From Impatiens glandulifera (taxonomy: Eukaryota; Streptophyta; Magnoliopsida; Ericales; Balsaminaceae), in the NCBI RefSeq assembly GCF_907164915.1, contig NC_061862.1, positions 140,483,913 to 140,547,912 on the forward strand: a stretch of DNA of 64,000 nt, given 5' to 3'. Position 1 is the stretch's first letter. Each line of letters starts with the position of its first letter. The notes below the pieces were generated by a model. The model saw only the letters and a list, made by a program, of their open reading frames with translations, was not told where the DNA came from and did not search any database. The position numbers and the translations under genes are program-made. Shown one piece after another: positions 44,890-59,600 of the stretch.

Positions 44890-45960
44890 ACAAAAGGGCA
44901 AAGGAGTTACATGAGTTCAAAAGAAATCGAAGTAAAACAAATTAAATGATGAACAATAAAAAGGAAAAAATGAGAGATAACAAATGACAAAATGATAATT
45001 AAACTACAATGAAATTAGTGGTGAGAGTGACTTTCCTCGTAAACAATGGTTTCAGTTTTGATAGATTAATCAATTCTTCTCACATGTGGGAATATGCCTC
45101 TACGTTTGAATGAGAAAGTTGTTCAGTCGATGATAAATTGTTCCATACTGTGTCTGAATTGTTGCGGACTCCTGAGAAGACTCTAGCGTTCCTCTCCATC
45201 CAAATGTGATAAATAATGTTGGCGAAGAAAACTCTTGAAGGTATTGGAGCAGAAGTCATTAACCTGGGTCTTTTTTATGGCGAGTTCCTTGATGTCGGTC
45301 CATTCATTTGGGAAGCTGAGGAGACTCATTGATAGAGAGATATGCGCCAAAGCAAGGAGGCGAAAGGGAAGTTCCTAAGGAAGGTTCAAAGCTCTCCTCA
45401 TTTCTCAAGAAAATGAGGCAATTAGGATCCGGGATGCTCATGTTATTTTTGATCCAATCACGGTTATAGACTCTCTCGCAGAAGGCGAGCCATAAAATGA
45501 ATTGGTGTATTGGAATCACTTTGGTAGACCACGCTAAGTGGGACCATGGGACAAGGTTCCTATGATCACGAACAAAATCCCAAGAAGACCTTGAGTCGAA
45601 CTTGCCATTGTTTTTGACACTCCAAATACAAGCATCCTCATGGTTATTCAGTTGATAGGATGAGAGTGCGTCAAGAATTCTCGCACCTTCTGGAATAGTC
45701 CTAAGAAGGTCGTTCCAATCTGCGCTCTTAACTTGTAGAATTGTGGTCAATTGACATATCCGCTTGATTTGAGTGATGGTAAAGAAACATTTATGAATTA
45801 TGGGTCTATTTTCGAACTATGGGTCATGCCAGAACAGAGTACCATTACTGTTTTTAATTTGAATGTTGATTATCTTGCCTGCACAGTGTCTAAGCTTCAA
45901 AATCTTTTTAAGGGACCACGTCATCTCCATTCTGATCTTGGCATGTCTAGATGTTGATTT
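44890..45960 (-). mobile_element. LINE-e copy, unit 2
   Basis: Counterpart of 14870-15900. The minus frame from 45750 is open for 148 codons and is then shifted near 45384, inside the zinc-finger segment. The upstream FWHDP region is present near 45825. Confidence 0.8.
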
Positions 45961-46546
45961 CTTTTTTGATGAACCTCGAGGGTACTCATCTGACCCATAG
46001 CTGTTCCTAATGTTATGGTTTATCTTAAGTCTACCAATTTTAAAATTTTAGGTGAGTGTTTATACAAAATAAAATATTTATACATAATTCAGTAATGTGT
46101 TTAGATTTTAGAGTTTAGGCAAACTCTTCGAGAAATTTTAGGTGAGTGTAAATGTAAACATAAAGATGATATAAAAGGAATAAATAAGCCTAATATTAAG
46201 GATTAAAAATGCTATAAAAAATAATAAAATACTTATAAATTGTAATATAGAGAGAAAAAAATAGTGTATTATTATATTATATATAATATGGAGTGAGAAA
46301 AAATAATATATTATTATATAATATGGAGAGAGAAAAAAATAATATATTATTATTTATAATTTGGAGAGATAGAAAATTAACCTATTATATAAAATAAATA
46401 TAAAAATATGATATTATACATATTTTAATTTTTGGTGATTTCGGTGTAGGATTTACTGTGATGAAATCGGATTACTATGGTGATTGATTGAGGACTTGTC
46501 GTTGGGCCTACGCTTTCTTCAATTCAAAGTTGACTGTATAGCTGCT
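45961..46546. other. AT-rich spacer with short tandem repeats, unit 2
   Basis: Near-identical to 15901-16487. The 45-55 bp repeats are at about 46250-46385. Confidence 0.6.
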
Positions 46547-49500
46547 ATAAAGGAATACAATCCGTTGTTATTTTCATTCCAAGATGTAAACTATATATAC
46601 AAGATTATAATATTGAAATCCACTCATATAGGGATCTCCAATATATTAAATTGATTATATTTGTTATATTGAGATCGACCAATTTAGGGATCTCCAATAT
46701 ATTAAATTCATTACATTATATTTATTACACCTCGCAATCGAACCAGGTGGGCGATGTATGCTAAGATTGGATCGAAATTCATCAAAAATAACTCTCAAAA
46801 GTCCCTTCGTGAAGATATCCACAAGTTGAAAGAAAGACGGGACACGAAGAACTCGAACCTGACCGCGTGAGACCTTCTCTCGAACAAAGTGAATGTCCAT
46901 CTTAATGTGCTTAGTCCGCTGGTTCTGAACGGAATTACTAAGAAGTAGATTGTACTCATATTATCACAGTAAACTAGAGTAGCGGTGAGAACCGGGCAAT
47001 GATGTTCTATGAGTAAATGTTGTAGCCAACAAGTTTCCAAAACCACATTCGCTACCTCCCGATACTTCGCTACTGACAATAAAACAGAACAAAGTGGTTT
47101 GACGCTTAGCTGACAAAGAGATTAGATTATCTCCCAAAAGACACAATAGCTAGACGTCGAAAGACATATATTCAGGAACCCACCCCAGTCAGCATCAGTG
47201 TAATCCAAAAGGGATGTAACAAAGGATGGAGAGAAATGAAGGCCAAAATCAACAATTATCTGAATATATCCAATAATTCTCTTTAAAGCCTCCATGTGTA
47301 CCTCCCGAGGATTATTCATGAAGAGACAAACATGTTGCATCGCATACGTTATATGAAGACTAGAAAACGTCAAATATTGCGGTATAAAGAAGAATCTGAC
47401 ACAAGAGAATAGACTAAAGCCCCATGTTTCGCTGTGGTATCAACCAACGTAGTCGATGACTAACAAGATGACATATACACACGGTCTATAATCTTAGATG
47501 CATACTTTCGTTGAGAGAGGAACATACCATTTGCATGAGGCCTTACCAAAACGCCCAAAAATAATGCAAAGGACCCAAATTGTTCATAGAAAATTCTGCA
47601 CTCAAGCTGTAGATGAAGAATCTGTGTAGAGAGTCAGAGGATATCAACAATATTATATTATCAACATATAATAATAAGTGTGTTATGTGCTCACCCAAGA
47701 GAAGCACATACAATAAGTGATCTAAAATAGTCCGGGATAAACCAATTGTGGATACAAAATTCGAAAAGCGTTTATTCCAATTTCGAGGAGCCTGTTTCAA
47801 ACCATACAATAATTTCTTCAATCGATAGACATATTGAGGAAATGAGGAATCTCTTAATCCAAGAGGCTGATGCATGTATAGAACATCATCAAAAATACCA
47901 TGGAGAAATCATTATTTACATCAAGTTGGTGAATTGATCATTTCTTCGATACAGCAAGACTAAGAACCAACCGAATTGTGGAGGTTTGAAGACAAGACTG
48001 AAACTCTCCCCACAATACACACACCAACCTATTGAGTTTTTCTATCACTTACAAGACGGACTTTATGCCTCTGAATAGAGCCATCAACACGGTCTTTATG
48101 AGTAAATACCCATAAAGAACGAATAATATTAGCATCACTTGGACGGGGAACCAACTCCCACGTCTTTCTAGCATGGATAACTTCTAGTTCATATCCTATA
48201 AGGAAGCTACATAGTTAAGTGGTAAAAGTATGTTTGGGCCGAAACACCTCGTTGACTTTGAGTGACTAGTCGAAGAGAAAAGGGGGAGGGGGAGGAGGAT
48301 GGTTTAGAGATGAAAGTGTATACTGATGATGAATCACATATGGTGATGGAGGATCGTCAAAAAAGTCATATGAGAGTAGATGGGACTGAATTTTAAAAAA
48401 AGGAAAACGAGACTCATCAAAGATGACGTGACGATAAATAATGATTTTATCATTTGATATATCAAAACATTTATAGCCCTAGTGATTCGGTCGATATCCA
48501 AGAAAGACACATGGGGTAGAACGTGGAAGAAATTTATGAATCGTCGTGGATGAAAATAGAGGGTAACACAAACACCCAAACATACGTAAATGGTCATACA
48601 TTTTTCTCTCTTCTCTCTTCCATTGCGCCCTAGCCTAATTGTCCATTTTCTACTATTGTCTCTTTAATCACTCTTCTATGTTCATCTTCTATTTATCTTC
48701 TCTTCAATCACTTTTCTTTTTCAATGAAGAGTAACAACAAGGATTCTACCCGACCCTTTTCGTTTCCAATATCAAGAATCATGTCTCTGTTGTTCTTGAG
48801 TTGGAAAACGTTCAATACACGACATGAGCTCAATTATTCAAGATCCATGTCCGTTATCATCGAGTCCTTCATCACATCATCCTGTTGGAACTTGTTCTAC
48901 CGTTGCCATCGACGAATGAAGAGAAAGATATGTGCCTAACTCTTGATGTCATTGTCCTTTATTTGATATATTCCATAATCTCACATGATCTTGGAACTAG
49001 ACTCTACCGTCGAGCAAGCCTAGACACGGATACGTGATATTTTTCAAGATAACTGTGATTCTCGTGCAATTTCCTTCGAGCAAGAATTTTCCACCAGCAT
49101 CATGGCATATTTTCCTAGGGTATTGACTTATTGTCAACGTCTCAAAGTCCCGACCAATTAGTTGAAGGGCATCGGTAGCCTAGACTCGAACGACTGCCTT
49201 GTATTGTAGTTGGTCGCGGGCCTAGTGGAGGCATACAATAGGGTGGCCATGTTACTCTGACAGAGTGATCCTTTGCCTCAGTTCTACCAAGCGCAATCCA
49301 TGTTGATTTTGGAGGAATCTGGCTTGGAGAAATGGGTGGCTTTTGGTTCAGCACCGACGTCGGGTGTTGCTCTTGTCTCTGATGCGTCTGGGACAAATGG
49401 GTCACAATGTATATCATTGTGGGGATCTCGGCAGAAACCAAATAAGAAGGGCTCATGTAATGGGGGTCGATAGGGCAGTCACAATACCAAGTCCAAAGCC

Positions 49501-51010
49501 ATCCTCCTTCTCCTGGACTCAACAAAGCACCAAGTCCAAAGTCAACCTCCTTCTCCCTGGCCTCAATAATGGGCTGGTCATTTAGGCCGATCATTATTGT
49601 CTTGACAATGGCCATGGACTTCTCCTCCATTCCCGTATCCAACGGCTCAATGGAAGAGAACTCCTTCCATCTCTCGTCCGTTGATGACACAATAGTAGTC
49701 GACTATCTTTGGCCCGCGTTCGTAATCATAAATGGCTCAGTCTCCACCAACTCCGATGGACATTGAAGCGGCTATGTATACCATTGTTATTACATCTCCT
49801 AATCTGATATGATACATGGACACTAGTGCGACGTCCCACATGATATCTCAATAATGTACTCTCTCGTTTTATTTCAATTCAAGCATTAAACATGATATTC
49901 TTGTAAGTAATGGTAATACAATTCCATTTTTGGGTATTGGGCATACCACTATTTCTTCTTCGAATCATAAACTTACCTTGAATTATGTTTTCCCTTCTCA
50001 TACTCTTGTTAAAATTTTAGTTTATGTTTATAAATTTACTATGGATAATTCTGTGTCTGTTGAGTTTGATCTTTTGGGTTTTCTGTTAAGGATTTTTAGT
50101 CGGGGACGTCTAATGAGATGTGATACTCGGGGAGATCTATATCCTGTCACAACTGGGAGTCAAGTGTCATCTTCTGCTTTTGCTGCTTTATTGCCATCCT
50201 TGTGGCATAGTCACCTAGGTTATCTCAACAACTCTAGTTTTGAATATGTTAGATTAAATAAATTAATTTACTGTAATAAACAACATGTTTCTCATATTTG
50301 TCCTTCGTGTTCAATGGGAAAACATGTTCGTTTGCCGTTTTAGGTTTCTACTTCGATTTCTTTGTTATAATTTGACATTATTCATAGTGATGTATGGACC
50401 TCTCATGTGTTAAGTTCTATGGGCCATAAATATTTTGTTTCTGGATGACTTTTCATCTATTTTGTGGACTTTCCCATTATCTCATAAATCCCAAGTGTTT
50501 AATGCTTTCTTGCAATTCCAGACACTTGTAAAACCCAATTTGAGAGGGATATAAAATCTTTTCAATGTGATAATGGAAGGGAATTCGATAATTATTCATT
50601 TAGGGAATTTGTGTCCACGCATGGGATGACCTTTCGCTTCTCATTTCCTCACACTTCGTCTTAGAACAACAAGGATGAGAGACTAATTTCGAACTATGAA
50701 TAATGTGATTCATACATTACTCACTCATACTTAGATACTTACCTCATTTTGGCATCATGCTCTCCAAATGGCCACATACATCCTAATTATTCTTCAGCGA
50801 AAAAATATGGCATACGTTACTCCTTTACAACATTTGTACCACTCTGATATCATAAAGGAGTACAATAAGTTGTTCTTTTGATTTCAAGATGTAAACTATA
50901 TATAAAAGATATAGGGATCTCCTAATACATTAAATTAATTATATTTATTATATTGATATCCACTAATATAGGGATCTCCATATATTAAATTGATTACATT
51001 ACGTTTAATA
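46547..51010 (-). mobile_element. Ty1/copia element with its 5' half inverted, unit 2
   Basis: Same structure as 16488-20976: LTR 46547-46729, minus-strand RNase H/RT/integrase C-terminus to about 48600, plus-strand gag to integrase core at about 48620-50840, PBS-like ACTCTGATATCA (plus) at 50841-50852 and LTR 50852-51010. RT is better preserved here: 47875-47543 (minus) is open with RLKKLLYGLKQAPRNW and LLLYVDNIILL. It keeps the 63 bp lost in unit 1 and lacks the 43-bp duplication. The inversion therefore predates the unit duplication. Confidence 0.88.
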
Positions 51011-51340
51011 GACTTTAATGAATTTTTTTTGTGAAGGTGGTCATTTTGCTTTTTATTGTTTGTGAGATGGTGTCTTTAATCAAAAGTTGGAAATTTAAGA
51101 AAATATTAATTTCATTGTATTCGCAGCCCTCTCATTCGTTGATTATCTAGAGAAGAGGAAAGGCGCATATAGAGACGATGGACTGGATGTTGCGTTAGAG
51201 ATTCACGTCCAGCATTCCCGTGGATCATTCGACTTTGGAAATCTGTATTAGGTTGTGGTGGGTGTTTCGCATCTCACTTTTTCCTGGGCCTCGTCTTGGG
51301 TTCCACACTTGGGTCCGGTCCTTGCATTTATTGACTCGAA
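51011..51340. other. Spacer, unit 2
   Basis: Counterpart of 20977-21306. Nothing recognised. Confidence 0.4.
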
Positions 51341-52688
51341 TTTTTTTTCTTGGGAAAACGACTTAACGTCATTTCATTAAAAAATTTCAAAAATGAAAAA
51401 AAAAAACCAAGAGATTTAAGAGATCATTCTAGACACACCTAGAATAATATTGAAATCGTATCATTTTGAATAAAAGAAAAAAACGTAAATAAACTATCTG
51501 ATTACAATGTTTTCATTTCTAATGAATTTAGTAAACCGTAAATTTCAATTCCTGCTAATATTCCAATTCTATTCCGTACTTGGAACTTTTCTCCATGTTC
51601 ACGCAATTGCACCACAATCCGAGACTATGTCTCTCCACAATTCTTTAATACTTCTACGGGTTCTTTCATAGACTCTCGCATTACATTCCTGCAAAATGTT
51701 GTAAACTACTGCTCCAAAACCGCACTTGAATATGTTTGTTGTGAATCTGTTTCCTTTAGCTTTGATTAGTGTTGCTTCTTTGATTTCTTTCCATTCCTTC
51801 GGGAAACTGATCAGCTCCAGACTTCTAGAAAATCTGTCCCAATTTTCCAATGCTATACTTTAACTCCCAAACAAGTGATCAATGGTTTCTTCATTTTCGT
51901 TGCATATAAGACAACTCACGTCCGGGATGTTCATATACTTACTGATACGGTCACGATTGTTAAGTGTTTTCCATAATGCAAGCCATAGAATAAACTGGTG
52001 TCGAGGAATAATCTTGGTTGACCATACGAGAGAAGCTTCATTCTACTTTCTTCGCTTTTTCTCGGATTACCTCCCAAATTCTCTTTTAGAACAACTTCTC
52101 ATTGTCTTTTGCATTCCATTCATGAACGTCGAGTTTGTCTCGGAGTTGTATGTGACTGATGTGATCTAGTATCATTTATCCTTCTGGATTTCTTCTCAAA
52201 AGCAAGTCTTAGTCCCCATCTTTTACGTCTCTGATTATCGCCACTATGCAGTCCCTTCTTATACGTGTATTTTTTAACTCCTCTTTGTGAATAATTGTTG
52301 GTTTACAAACTAGGGATCGTGCCAGAACATAGTGCATTTCCCGTCCCCTAGCCGAATTTTGTAAAGGTCTGCAATATCACTTCTCAGTTTAAGAATTTTC
52401 TTTATTGACCAGCTCATACCTTCATTGATTTTACATGTCCAGATACTAGTTTCCTTTTTCATAAATCACGTGTGTACCCATTTGATCCATAATGATTCTT
52501 GGTTGCGTTCCAATGCCCACAGATGCTTGAAGGTTAGAGCCTTATTCCACTCGACGCAGTTCTTCAGGCCAATGCCTCCCTCCTCTTTCGGCTTACAAAG
52601 TGCAGTCCTTTTGATTTTCTTTCATCCTCTTCCGTTACCTGCCCTAGACGAAGTTCCTCATCAGCGTGTCTAGCTCATTCATTTACCC
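51341..52688 (-). mobile_element. LINE-b copy, unit 2
   Basis: Counterpart of 21307-22625, keeping about 27 bp near 52140-52166 missing in unit 1. It has GFGAVVYNI near 51700 and the GIGLKNCVEWNKAL region near 52550. Confidence 0.85.
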
Positions 52689-53419
52689 ATATACTCTAAA
52701 CCCTACACTAATTATATAAATATATTTTCAAATAAAAAATATAAAAAATTAATAGTATTATTACTTACTATATTATTAATTAAAGATAACCTAAATCCTA
52801 AACTAATTATATAAATATATATACTCTTATAAAAATTCTAAACCTAAACATACATAAATATTAAACTATTACCCTAAGCTTTATACCTTAAATCCTAAAT
52901 TATATACCCTTAAATAAATTATATAAATGTATATTCATATAAAAAATATAAAAAGTTAATAATATTATTATTTTTAAATATTAATAACTAAAAAAAATAT
53001 ATATTTATATAAGAAAAGAGAAAATATTTTTTTAATAATTCAAAGAAAGAAAGAGATAGGAATGAGAGATAATAGAAATTTTCAAATTCTTAAATATTTG
53101 CGAGATTTGCTCTACCTAATTAATTATATATTTATACTATAATTTATATTTTTAATTAAATTTAAAATTTAATTAAATAATATTCAAATTTATATAATGT
53201 TTTTTAAATTTAAATATATTCTCATACATTTTTTTTCTTACTTATTATTATTTAATAATTATGATCACATATATATATATATTATAATTAATTATTAATA
53301 AAAATATTGATATATCAAAATTAATATTAATTTAATTTAAATTTAATATTTATTTTACAAATATAGTATTTATAAATTATTAACTAAATTTGTAAGTTAA
53401 AAAAATATATAAAAAAATA
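52689..53419. other. AT-rich spacer, unit 2
   Basis: Counterpart of 22626-23344. No gene. Confidence 0.5.
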
Positions 53420-54400
53420 AATATCAATTGTTTTTTAAACGGTTGATATTGACCCATTTTATATCAACCATTTTAAAAACGGTTGATATTGACCTTTTCT
53501 ATATTAACCAAAATCGTTGATATTATTCCATCTATATCAACCGTTTTTAAAACGATTGATATAGATGTGGTCAATATCAATAGTTTTTAAAATAGTTATA
53601 TAAAGTGGGTCAATATCAACCGTTTTAAAATTCATTAATATTGATGAAAAATATCAATCATTTAAAAGTAGTTAATATTGACCCTTCTTATATCAACGTT
53701 TTTTTTTAGGGAAAAACGACTTAGTTTCATTTCATTAAAAATTCCTAAAAATGGGAAAAAAAACCACGAACTTAAGAGATCATTCTAAACAGGCCTAGAA
53801 TGATTTTCAAGTCGTAACATTCTGAGTAAAAGCTAAAAACATAAATTAATTATCTGATTACAATGCTTTCAATTCTAGTGAGTTTAAAAAACGGTAAATT
53901 CCAGTTCCTACAGATATTCCAGTTCTGCTCCGTGCTTGAAATTCTTGTCTATGTTCCCGCGAGGGCGCTGCAATCCTATACAATATCTTTCCATAACGCT
54001 TCAACGCTCCTACGGGTTCTTTCATATATCCTTGCATTCCGTTCTTGCCAAATGTTATACACCACTGCTCCAAAACCGCACTTGAACACGCTTGTTGCAA
54101 ATCTATTTCCCTTGGCTTTGAGTAGTGCTGCATATTGATTTCATTCCATTCGCTCGGGAAACTGATCTGCTCCAGGATTTTATAGAATCTGTCCCAAAGC
54201 TCTGAAGCAATACAGCAGCTCCCGATTAGGTGATCTATGGTTTCTTCATTTCCTTACATAGAAGACAGTTCGTGTCCGGGATGCTCATATACTTGCTGAT
54301 ACGATCACGAGTGTTGAGTCTTTCCCAGAAGGCGAGCCATAGGATGAACTTGTGTCTAGGGATATATCAACAGTTTTTAAAACAAAAGTCCAACGGTTTT
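53420..54400. repeat. ACGGTTGATATTGACC inverted-motif array, unit 2
   Basis: Counterpart of 23345-24330. Several motifs are closer to consensus than in unit 1 (for example TATCAACCGTTTTTAAAACG near 53535). It is split by LINE-c. Confidence 0.7.
53698..54362 (-). mobile_element. LINE-c copy, unit 2
   Basis: Same insertion as in unit 1, with target duplication TATATCAAC at 53689-53697 and 54363-54371. Confidence 0.88.
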
Positions 54401-54719
54401 TGAGTTTAACCTTCTTTTGAAGGTTTTTGACATTCGTTTTTATTAGTCTTAGATTTTGGACAAAGGAATTAAATTCTTATTTTCCATTAATGTAGTATAT
54501 CATATCGAGATTTGATCCAATATTCCTCGATAACATGACTTTCAAAGATCATTTTTAGAGTTGAAATATAAATTTCAATTGGTTGTACTACATCTATGTC
54601 GTAAACCAATTAGTAGTAGGCTTCATCAGTCGAGGTTCAAGCGGTTATATGATTTCCCCGTAAGGCATGTTTCAATTTTTCGTGTTAGTCCTTGTATGTT
54701 CTAGACAACTTTTGATAAT
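54401..54719. other. Spacer, unit 2
   Basis: Counterpart of 24331-24639. Confidence 0.4.
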
Positions 54720-55600
54720 CCTAATCACATTTTTGTTCGTCGCTTAAAATTCATCATTGGTTTGGGGTGTGTAGGGCGATGACTTATGGTGCTCGATCTT
54801 GAATTCATCAAGAAGTTGCAACACTTTTCTTTGGAATTTCGGTCATTATCTGAAATTAGGGCGTGAGGGACTCCGTACCTAGCGATGATATTTGTGGGGA
54901 TGAATTTTTTCCACATGAGATGATTTCAAGATTTTGTAAGAGGTTTTATCAAGCCATTTGGTGAAGTAGTCAATTTCTATGAGTATAAACTTGTGTCCAT
55001 TTGAAGCATGGGAATAGATTTTCCTAAAGACATCAATGTCCCATGTAGAAAAGGGCCAAGGGGAGGACATGTTATAGAGTAGTGATGACGAGGTATTTTT
55101 AGATTAGCATAGATTTGACATTGATGACAACATTTAACATAACTTACACATTCTTGTTCTATGTTTTGTCAATTATATCATAGGCAGAGTATCTTCTTGG
55201 CTGAAGCCATTCCGTTAATGTGTGGGCCGCATGATCTTGCATGTACTTCTTCTATGATCCTTTTTTTTTATTTTGGACCATCTACACAGAGAATGTTTTG
55301 AACGTCAAAAGATCGTTTATAGTTGTTTTCTATCCAAGTATAATTGGTGGAATATTAGCGCAATTATTTTTCAAAAGCATTATACCATGGATTAATAGAG
55401 CTTTCACAAGAAGTTATTGTTTTATTTTCAAAAGCACGTCTTTGCTTTTGTCGGATCTTCAGTTGCATAACTTTAATTCTGTCGGTAATTCGAGTCATAC
55501 GTAGTTAGGGAATCCTCAAAGAGGTTTTGACTGCATGGAGCTTGAACAAAAGTTAATTGATCAAATTTGTTATGAAAAATATGTTGAGTTAAACTTTATC
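54720..55600 (-). pseudogene. Ty3/gypsy RNase H to integrase fragment, unit 2
   Basis: Counterpart of 24640-25560 (SPWPFSTWDIDVFRKI at about 55066; IIARYGVPHALISDN near 54860). A frameshift near 54910 splits integrase. A roughly 50-bp stretch near 55365 that is present in unit 1 is missing or replaced. Confidence 0.85.
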
Positions 55601-55769
55601 ACTAACCACCCTTAATTTCAATCTAATTGGATAAATGTATATGTTTCTTGAACACTACTTTAAGGATGCTGAATATTAAATGAAACATTGGATGTAGATA
55701 ACGAATTTTAACGTTTGTAGACAAGCTGAAGAAATTATAACAACAACAACTAGATAGGACTAGTGTTGC

Positions 55770-56697
55770 CTTCAACATATTCATTCCTAAAAGATGTGCG
55801 ATGGGAGAATCCTTGAGAAACTTGATAATAAATAAAATTACCCCATTAAATCCTGTAGAACAATTCAACTCGAAAAGCTTAAAATTACTAAAATGAATGG
55901 CTGGAAATGGTCACTTCAAGAAAAAAAGTATCCATAATCAAAACCTATCAAAAATAATGAGACCACTAATTAAGGTTAGTGAAGCTAAACCATATAAAAG
56001 CTAAACTATTTAACATTCATTTTTAAAACTGTAGATAACATCTCGCTAGTTAAAAATATCATTTATGTTTAGTCAATACTAACTTTTCTACAATCAAGTC
56101 CTAACTTGTTTTGAACTAGACTTTTTACCGAGTTTTAAAATATTTTTGTGCTATTAGTAAAATATTGATTAATGATTGGACTTGTTTTGAAATAGTTTAT
56201 ATTTCAAGAATTGTTTTCCTGTTTTAGGAGGTCTTTCAACTATCAAGTTCAATAAGATTGAGTGAGATAAAGACAAAAGAATAACTAATATTTTACATGC
56301 TGGAAATCTTGAAGCATCTTAGTAATTTACATGTTTATTATTACATGTTGTAGATATTATGACAATACATACTTGAAAATATGTTCTAGAAATTGAGGAT
56401 CCGAATAACTAATAAATTTAATCATAAATGAAAAGATTTTTGATCTGTCCAGGGGTAATAGCATTGGACTAATACAGTTTGTGAAAAAGTTGTGGTTGGG
56501 GGTATTTTGTCTAACTGAATTGAAAATTCGTTAAGGAATGAAAAGATATTGGTATCGTTTGGAAAACACACATCTTTTAATCACATGTTTTGTATCGATA
56601 AACGAATATATTTGATAAATAAGACCATCTGACAATGCGCTTAACCGATCGACCCCTTCACTATTATTTTCACCTTTTGGTTTCTTGTAAGAACCAT
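55770..56697 (-). pseudogene. F-box gene B, unit 2
   Basis: Counterpart of 25742-26709, with ATG at 56697. A one-base deletion near 56657 shifts the F-box frame. A roughly 38-bp deletion near 56286 removes the exon 1 donor site. Exon 2 (55944-55770) has one extra A. It differs from unit 1 by visibly more substitutions than gene A does between units. Confidence 0.82.
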
Positions 56698-59600
56698 TTT
56701 ACTTTTTAAAGAAATGAATAATGTTCAAAGTCATGCAATTATAAGATCAGATCATAATGAATTCTTAGACATCTAACTAAATAGGAATTTTTACTATTTC
56801 TTTAAAAGACATACATCACTAACAAAAAAAAATAGTGGCTGAAAAACACATAAATCTAAAAATAACATTTGATTTAAAATATAAATTCAATATTATATTA
56901 TTTATAAAACAAATATCAAAAAATATATTAAAAAACTTAATTTTTAATATATTTATAGGTATATTAATATCATGTATATGCATGCTTAATGACCCTGTGC
57001 CAACTTAAAAAATAGGTCAATGAATAACATATTTAGGACGTGCATGACAATATGACACACAACTTTAAAGAAACATTAATCTGATATTGATACATTAATC
57101 TTCACACAATGTCAAGAAAAACAAGACACCTAATTAATTTGATACCGATACATTAATGTTAAATTCATATATTTATAAGAAACAAGGATACAACCGCCTT
57201 CCAGGCCAAACCTAAAAATAGGAAATGATAACAACATTCTTAGCATTTTAAATATTGCTGAAAATAGCTCTATATGATAATTGTTTGATAGTTCAACCAA
57301 TATTCATACAAATTGATATAACCCCTTTACAATTTTATACTTCAAAAATGAAAATATGAATAATCATAACAAAGATTAAAAGCTCAAACAATTTTTTTAT
57401 TTTGTTAAGAGTAAATGAAATAATGAAAAAGTAATAAAACAACGCGTAACCAAAAGTATCACCCGAAATACATAGGTACGGTTAAACATTCGGAAAATAC
57501 CAATAAAAATATAAAACTAGACATTCAAACTAATTTGAGAACAAAACATAAAACAATAAACTAAAACTAATTTGAGAATACAAAAGAAATAACAAAAACA
57601 AATCAAAGGACAAAACACAAGCATAAGAACTTGTGATGCTAGCCGTAACAGCTCCGGAACGTGTTGGTGAAAGAGCCACACCATAATGATCAAAATTATG
57701 TTTGAGCCACATCATAATCAAGAGTCAGCAGTTGCATTGGAGGGATGGTCTCCAATGCAAATAATATAAGGCGTGGATAATATTAGTTGTTGTAGTCCTA
57801 TAGCACAAATTGTACCATTAGATTGGGACTAGGACTACATCTGATATAGCAAGCCAGATTTCTGGATCTTGAAATATCAAGAGCAAAATCCAATGGCGGA
57901 TAGTACCCGACAAATTGCCCCATTCTATCCATCTCTTACCGAACCGATCTGGATGCATCAAATTATCTCCTCCATTCATTGAGAATATATGGGATTGCCT
58001 CTTTGTGAGAACGATTCCAGCATATTCGCATGTAAAAGACCCGGCTTGAATCAGATCCAGTGATCTAGCGCCTCAGCTCGTTTCAATAGACCTGAAAACT
58101 TTAAACATGTATCTCAATCCTTTTTGAGATACGCGATTTCTGCAACTTGGATGACAGCGACAACTAGGACCGCATTCAACTACTACAGGCTTTCCTCTCA
58201 CCAGATGTCCCTGATTATCGTATGCAAAATCACCTCGATTAAGCACATAAACAATTATCATTACAGCCACGGACACAGTCACAGCCAACTGTAAAACTAA
58301 CAGTACGAGGAAATAAAGCACTAGTGATGTAGGATAGAAAGTTGGTTCAATTATATCACCGTCTATATCGTTAAATATAAGAACCGCCACTTTTTCCTTC
58401 CCACCAGAAATATCACGACCGTAATGTCCAAAAAGTCTGACATACAAAGGCATACAATTGACAGTACAGTCGTGATATTAAATAATATAATATTGTTAAA
58501 TACATATTTTAAATCAAATGTGATTTGCGTAAGGAGTTTGACAACAACTAAATAATGTAATTGGTACATATTTAAAGTACAAGAAATATTTACCATCTAG
58601 TCAATCAAAATCAACAAGTTATTATAGAATAAATTTAAATTTTATTTAACTAAATTATTAAACACCATTGAAGTAGAACTTGAACTAAAAATACTTAGCA
58701 ACAAAACAATATACCTTATATATGGTGGTTAAATTGTTATATGAAAATAGTTTAGGTAACTTATATTTTTTCAGGAAGTTAGATGGTTACATATGTATAC
58801 CAAATTGGCTGGTTGAGATGGGTTTAAGCCAATTGAAATTCAAAAAATAAGTAATAAACTGAAATAACATAATAATAGTAAATGAACTTAAACTAAAAAT
58901 ACTTACCAGCAAAACAATATGGTCCTTCAATGATCATTTTAATCAACTTATTGAATTAAAACAATGTAGTTTTAGAAATTGAATTGGGTTTTTATACAAT
59001 TTGAATTTTGGAGATATTTTGGATAACCAGATTGAAGTGCACAAAGATATAACAAACTTTTAAACGAAGCCAAAGAGAATGATTGATATCCTTCTAAACC
59101 AATAATTTCAAGTTCTTAATCTCATTTAAACAATACACTACTCTTGAAAAGGATTTCATGTTTATCTTCTAAACTCAGAAATGATTTCCATGATATTCGA
59201 CCAAATTTTAGACCAAATCAAAGAAAGAATGATAATGAAGCCAAATTAAAGAAATTGAGAAAAAAAAAATATAAAGTCAATGATCAATTTAATCAACTTA
59301 ATGCATTTTTGCCTAACATATAAGCATACAAATATTTTATAAACTCAATTAAGTTTCTATACAATGACTAGGAGTAGGAGGGATGTCAGATAACCAGATT
59401 TAGGTGCACAAAGTTAAAAGGATACTAAAGAAAATGATTGACGTCCTTATAATGCAATCAATAATTTCATTTTTCTTACCCTCAGTTTAAATTTGATTTC
59501 AATATTATAAGACAAATGAAAGATTGACTCTTGAAATTGAACTGAAAGTTACGCGTGCAAAACCAATTATTTATTTTCCAAAACATAGATTTCTCTGAAA

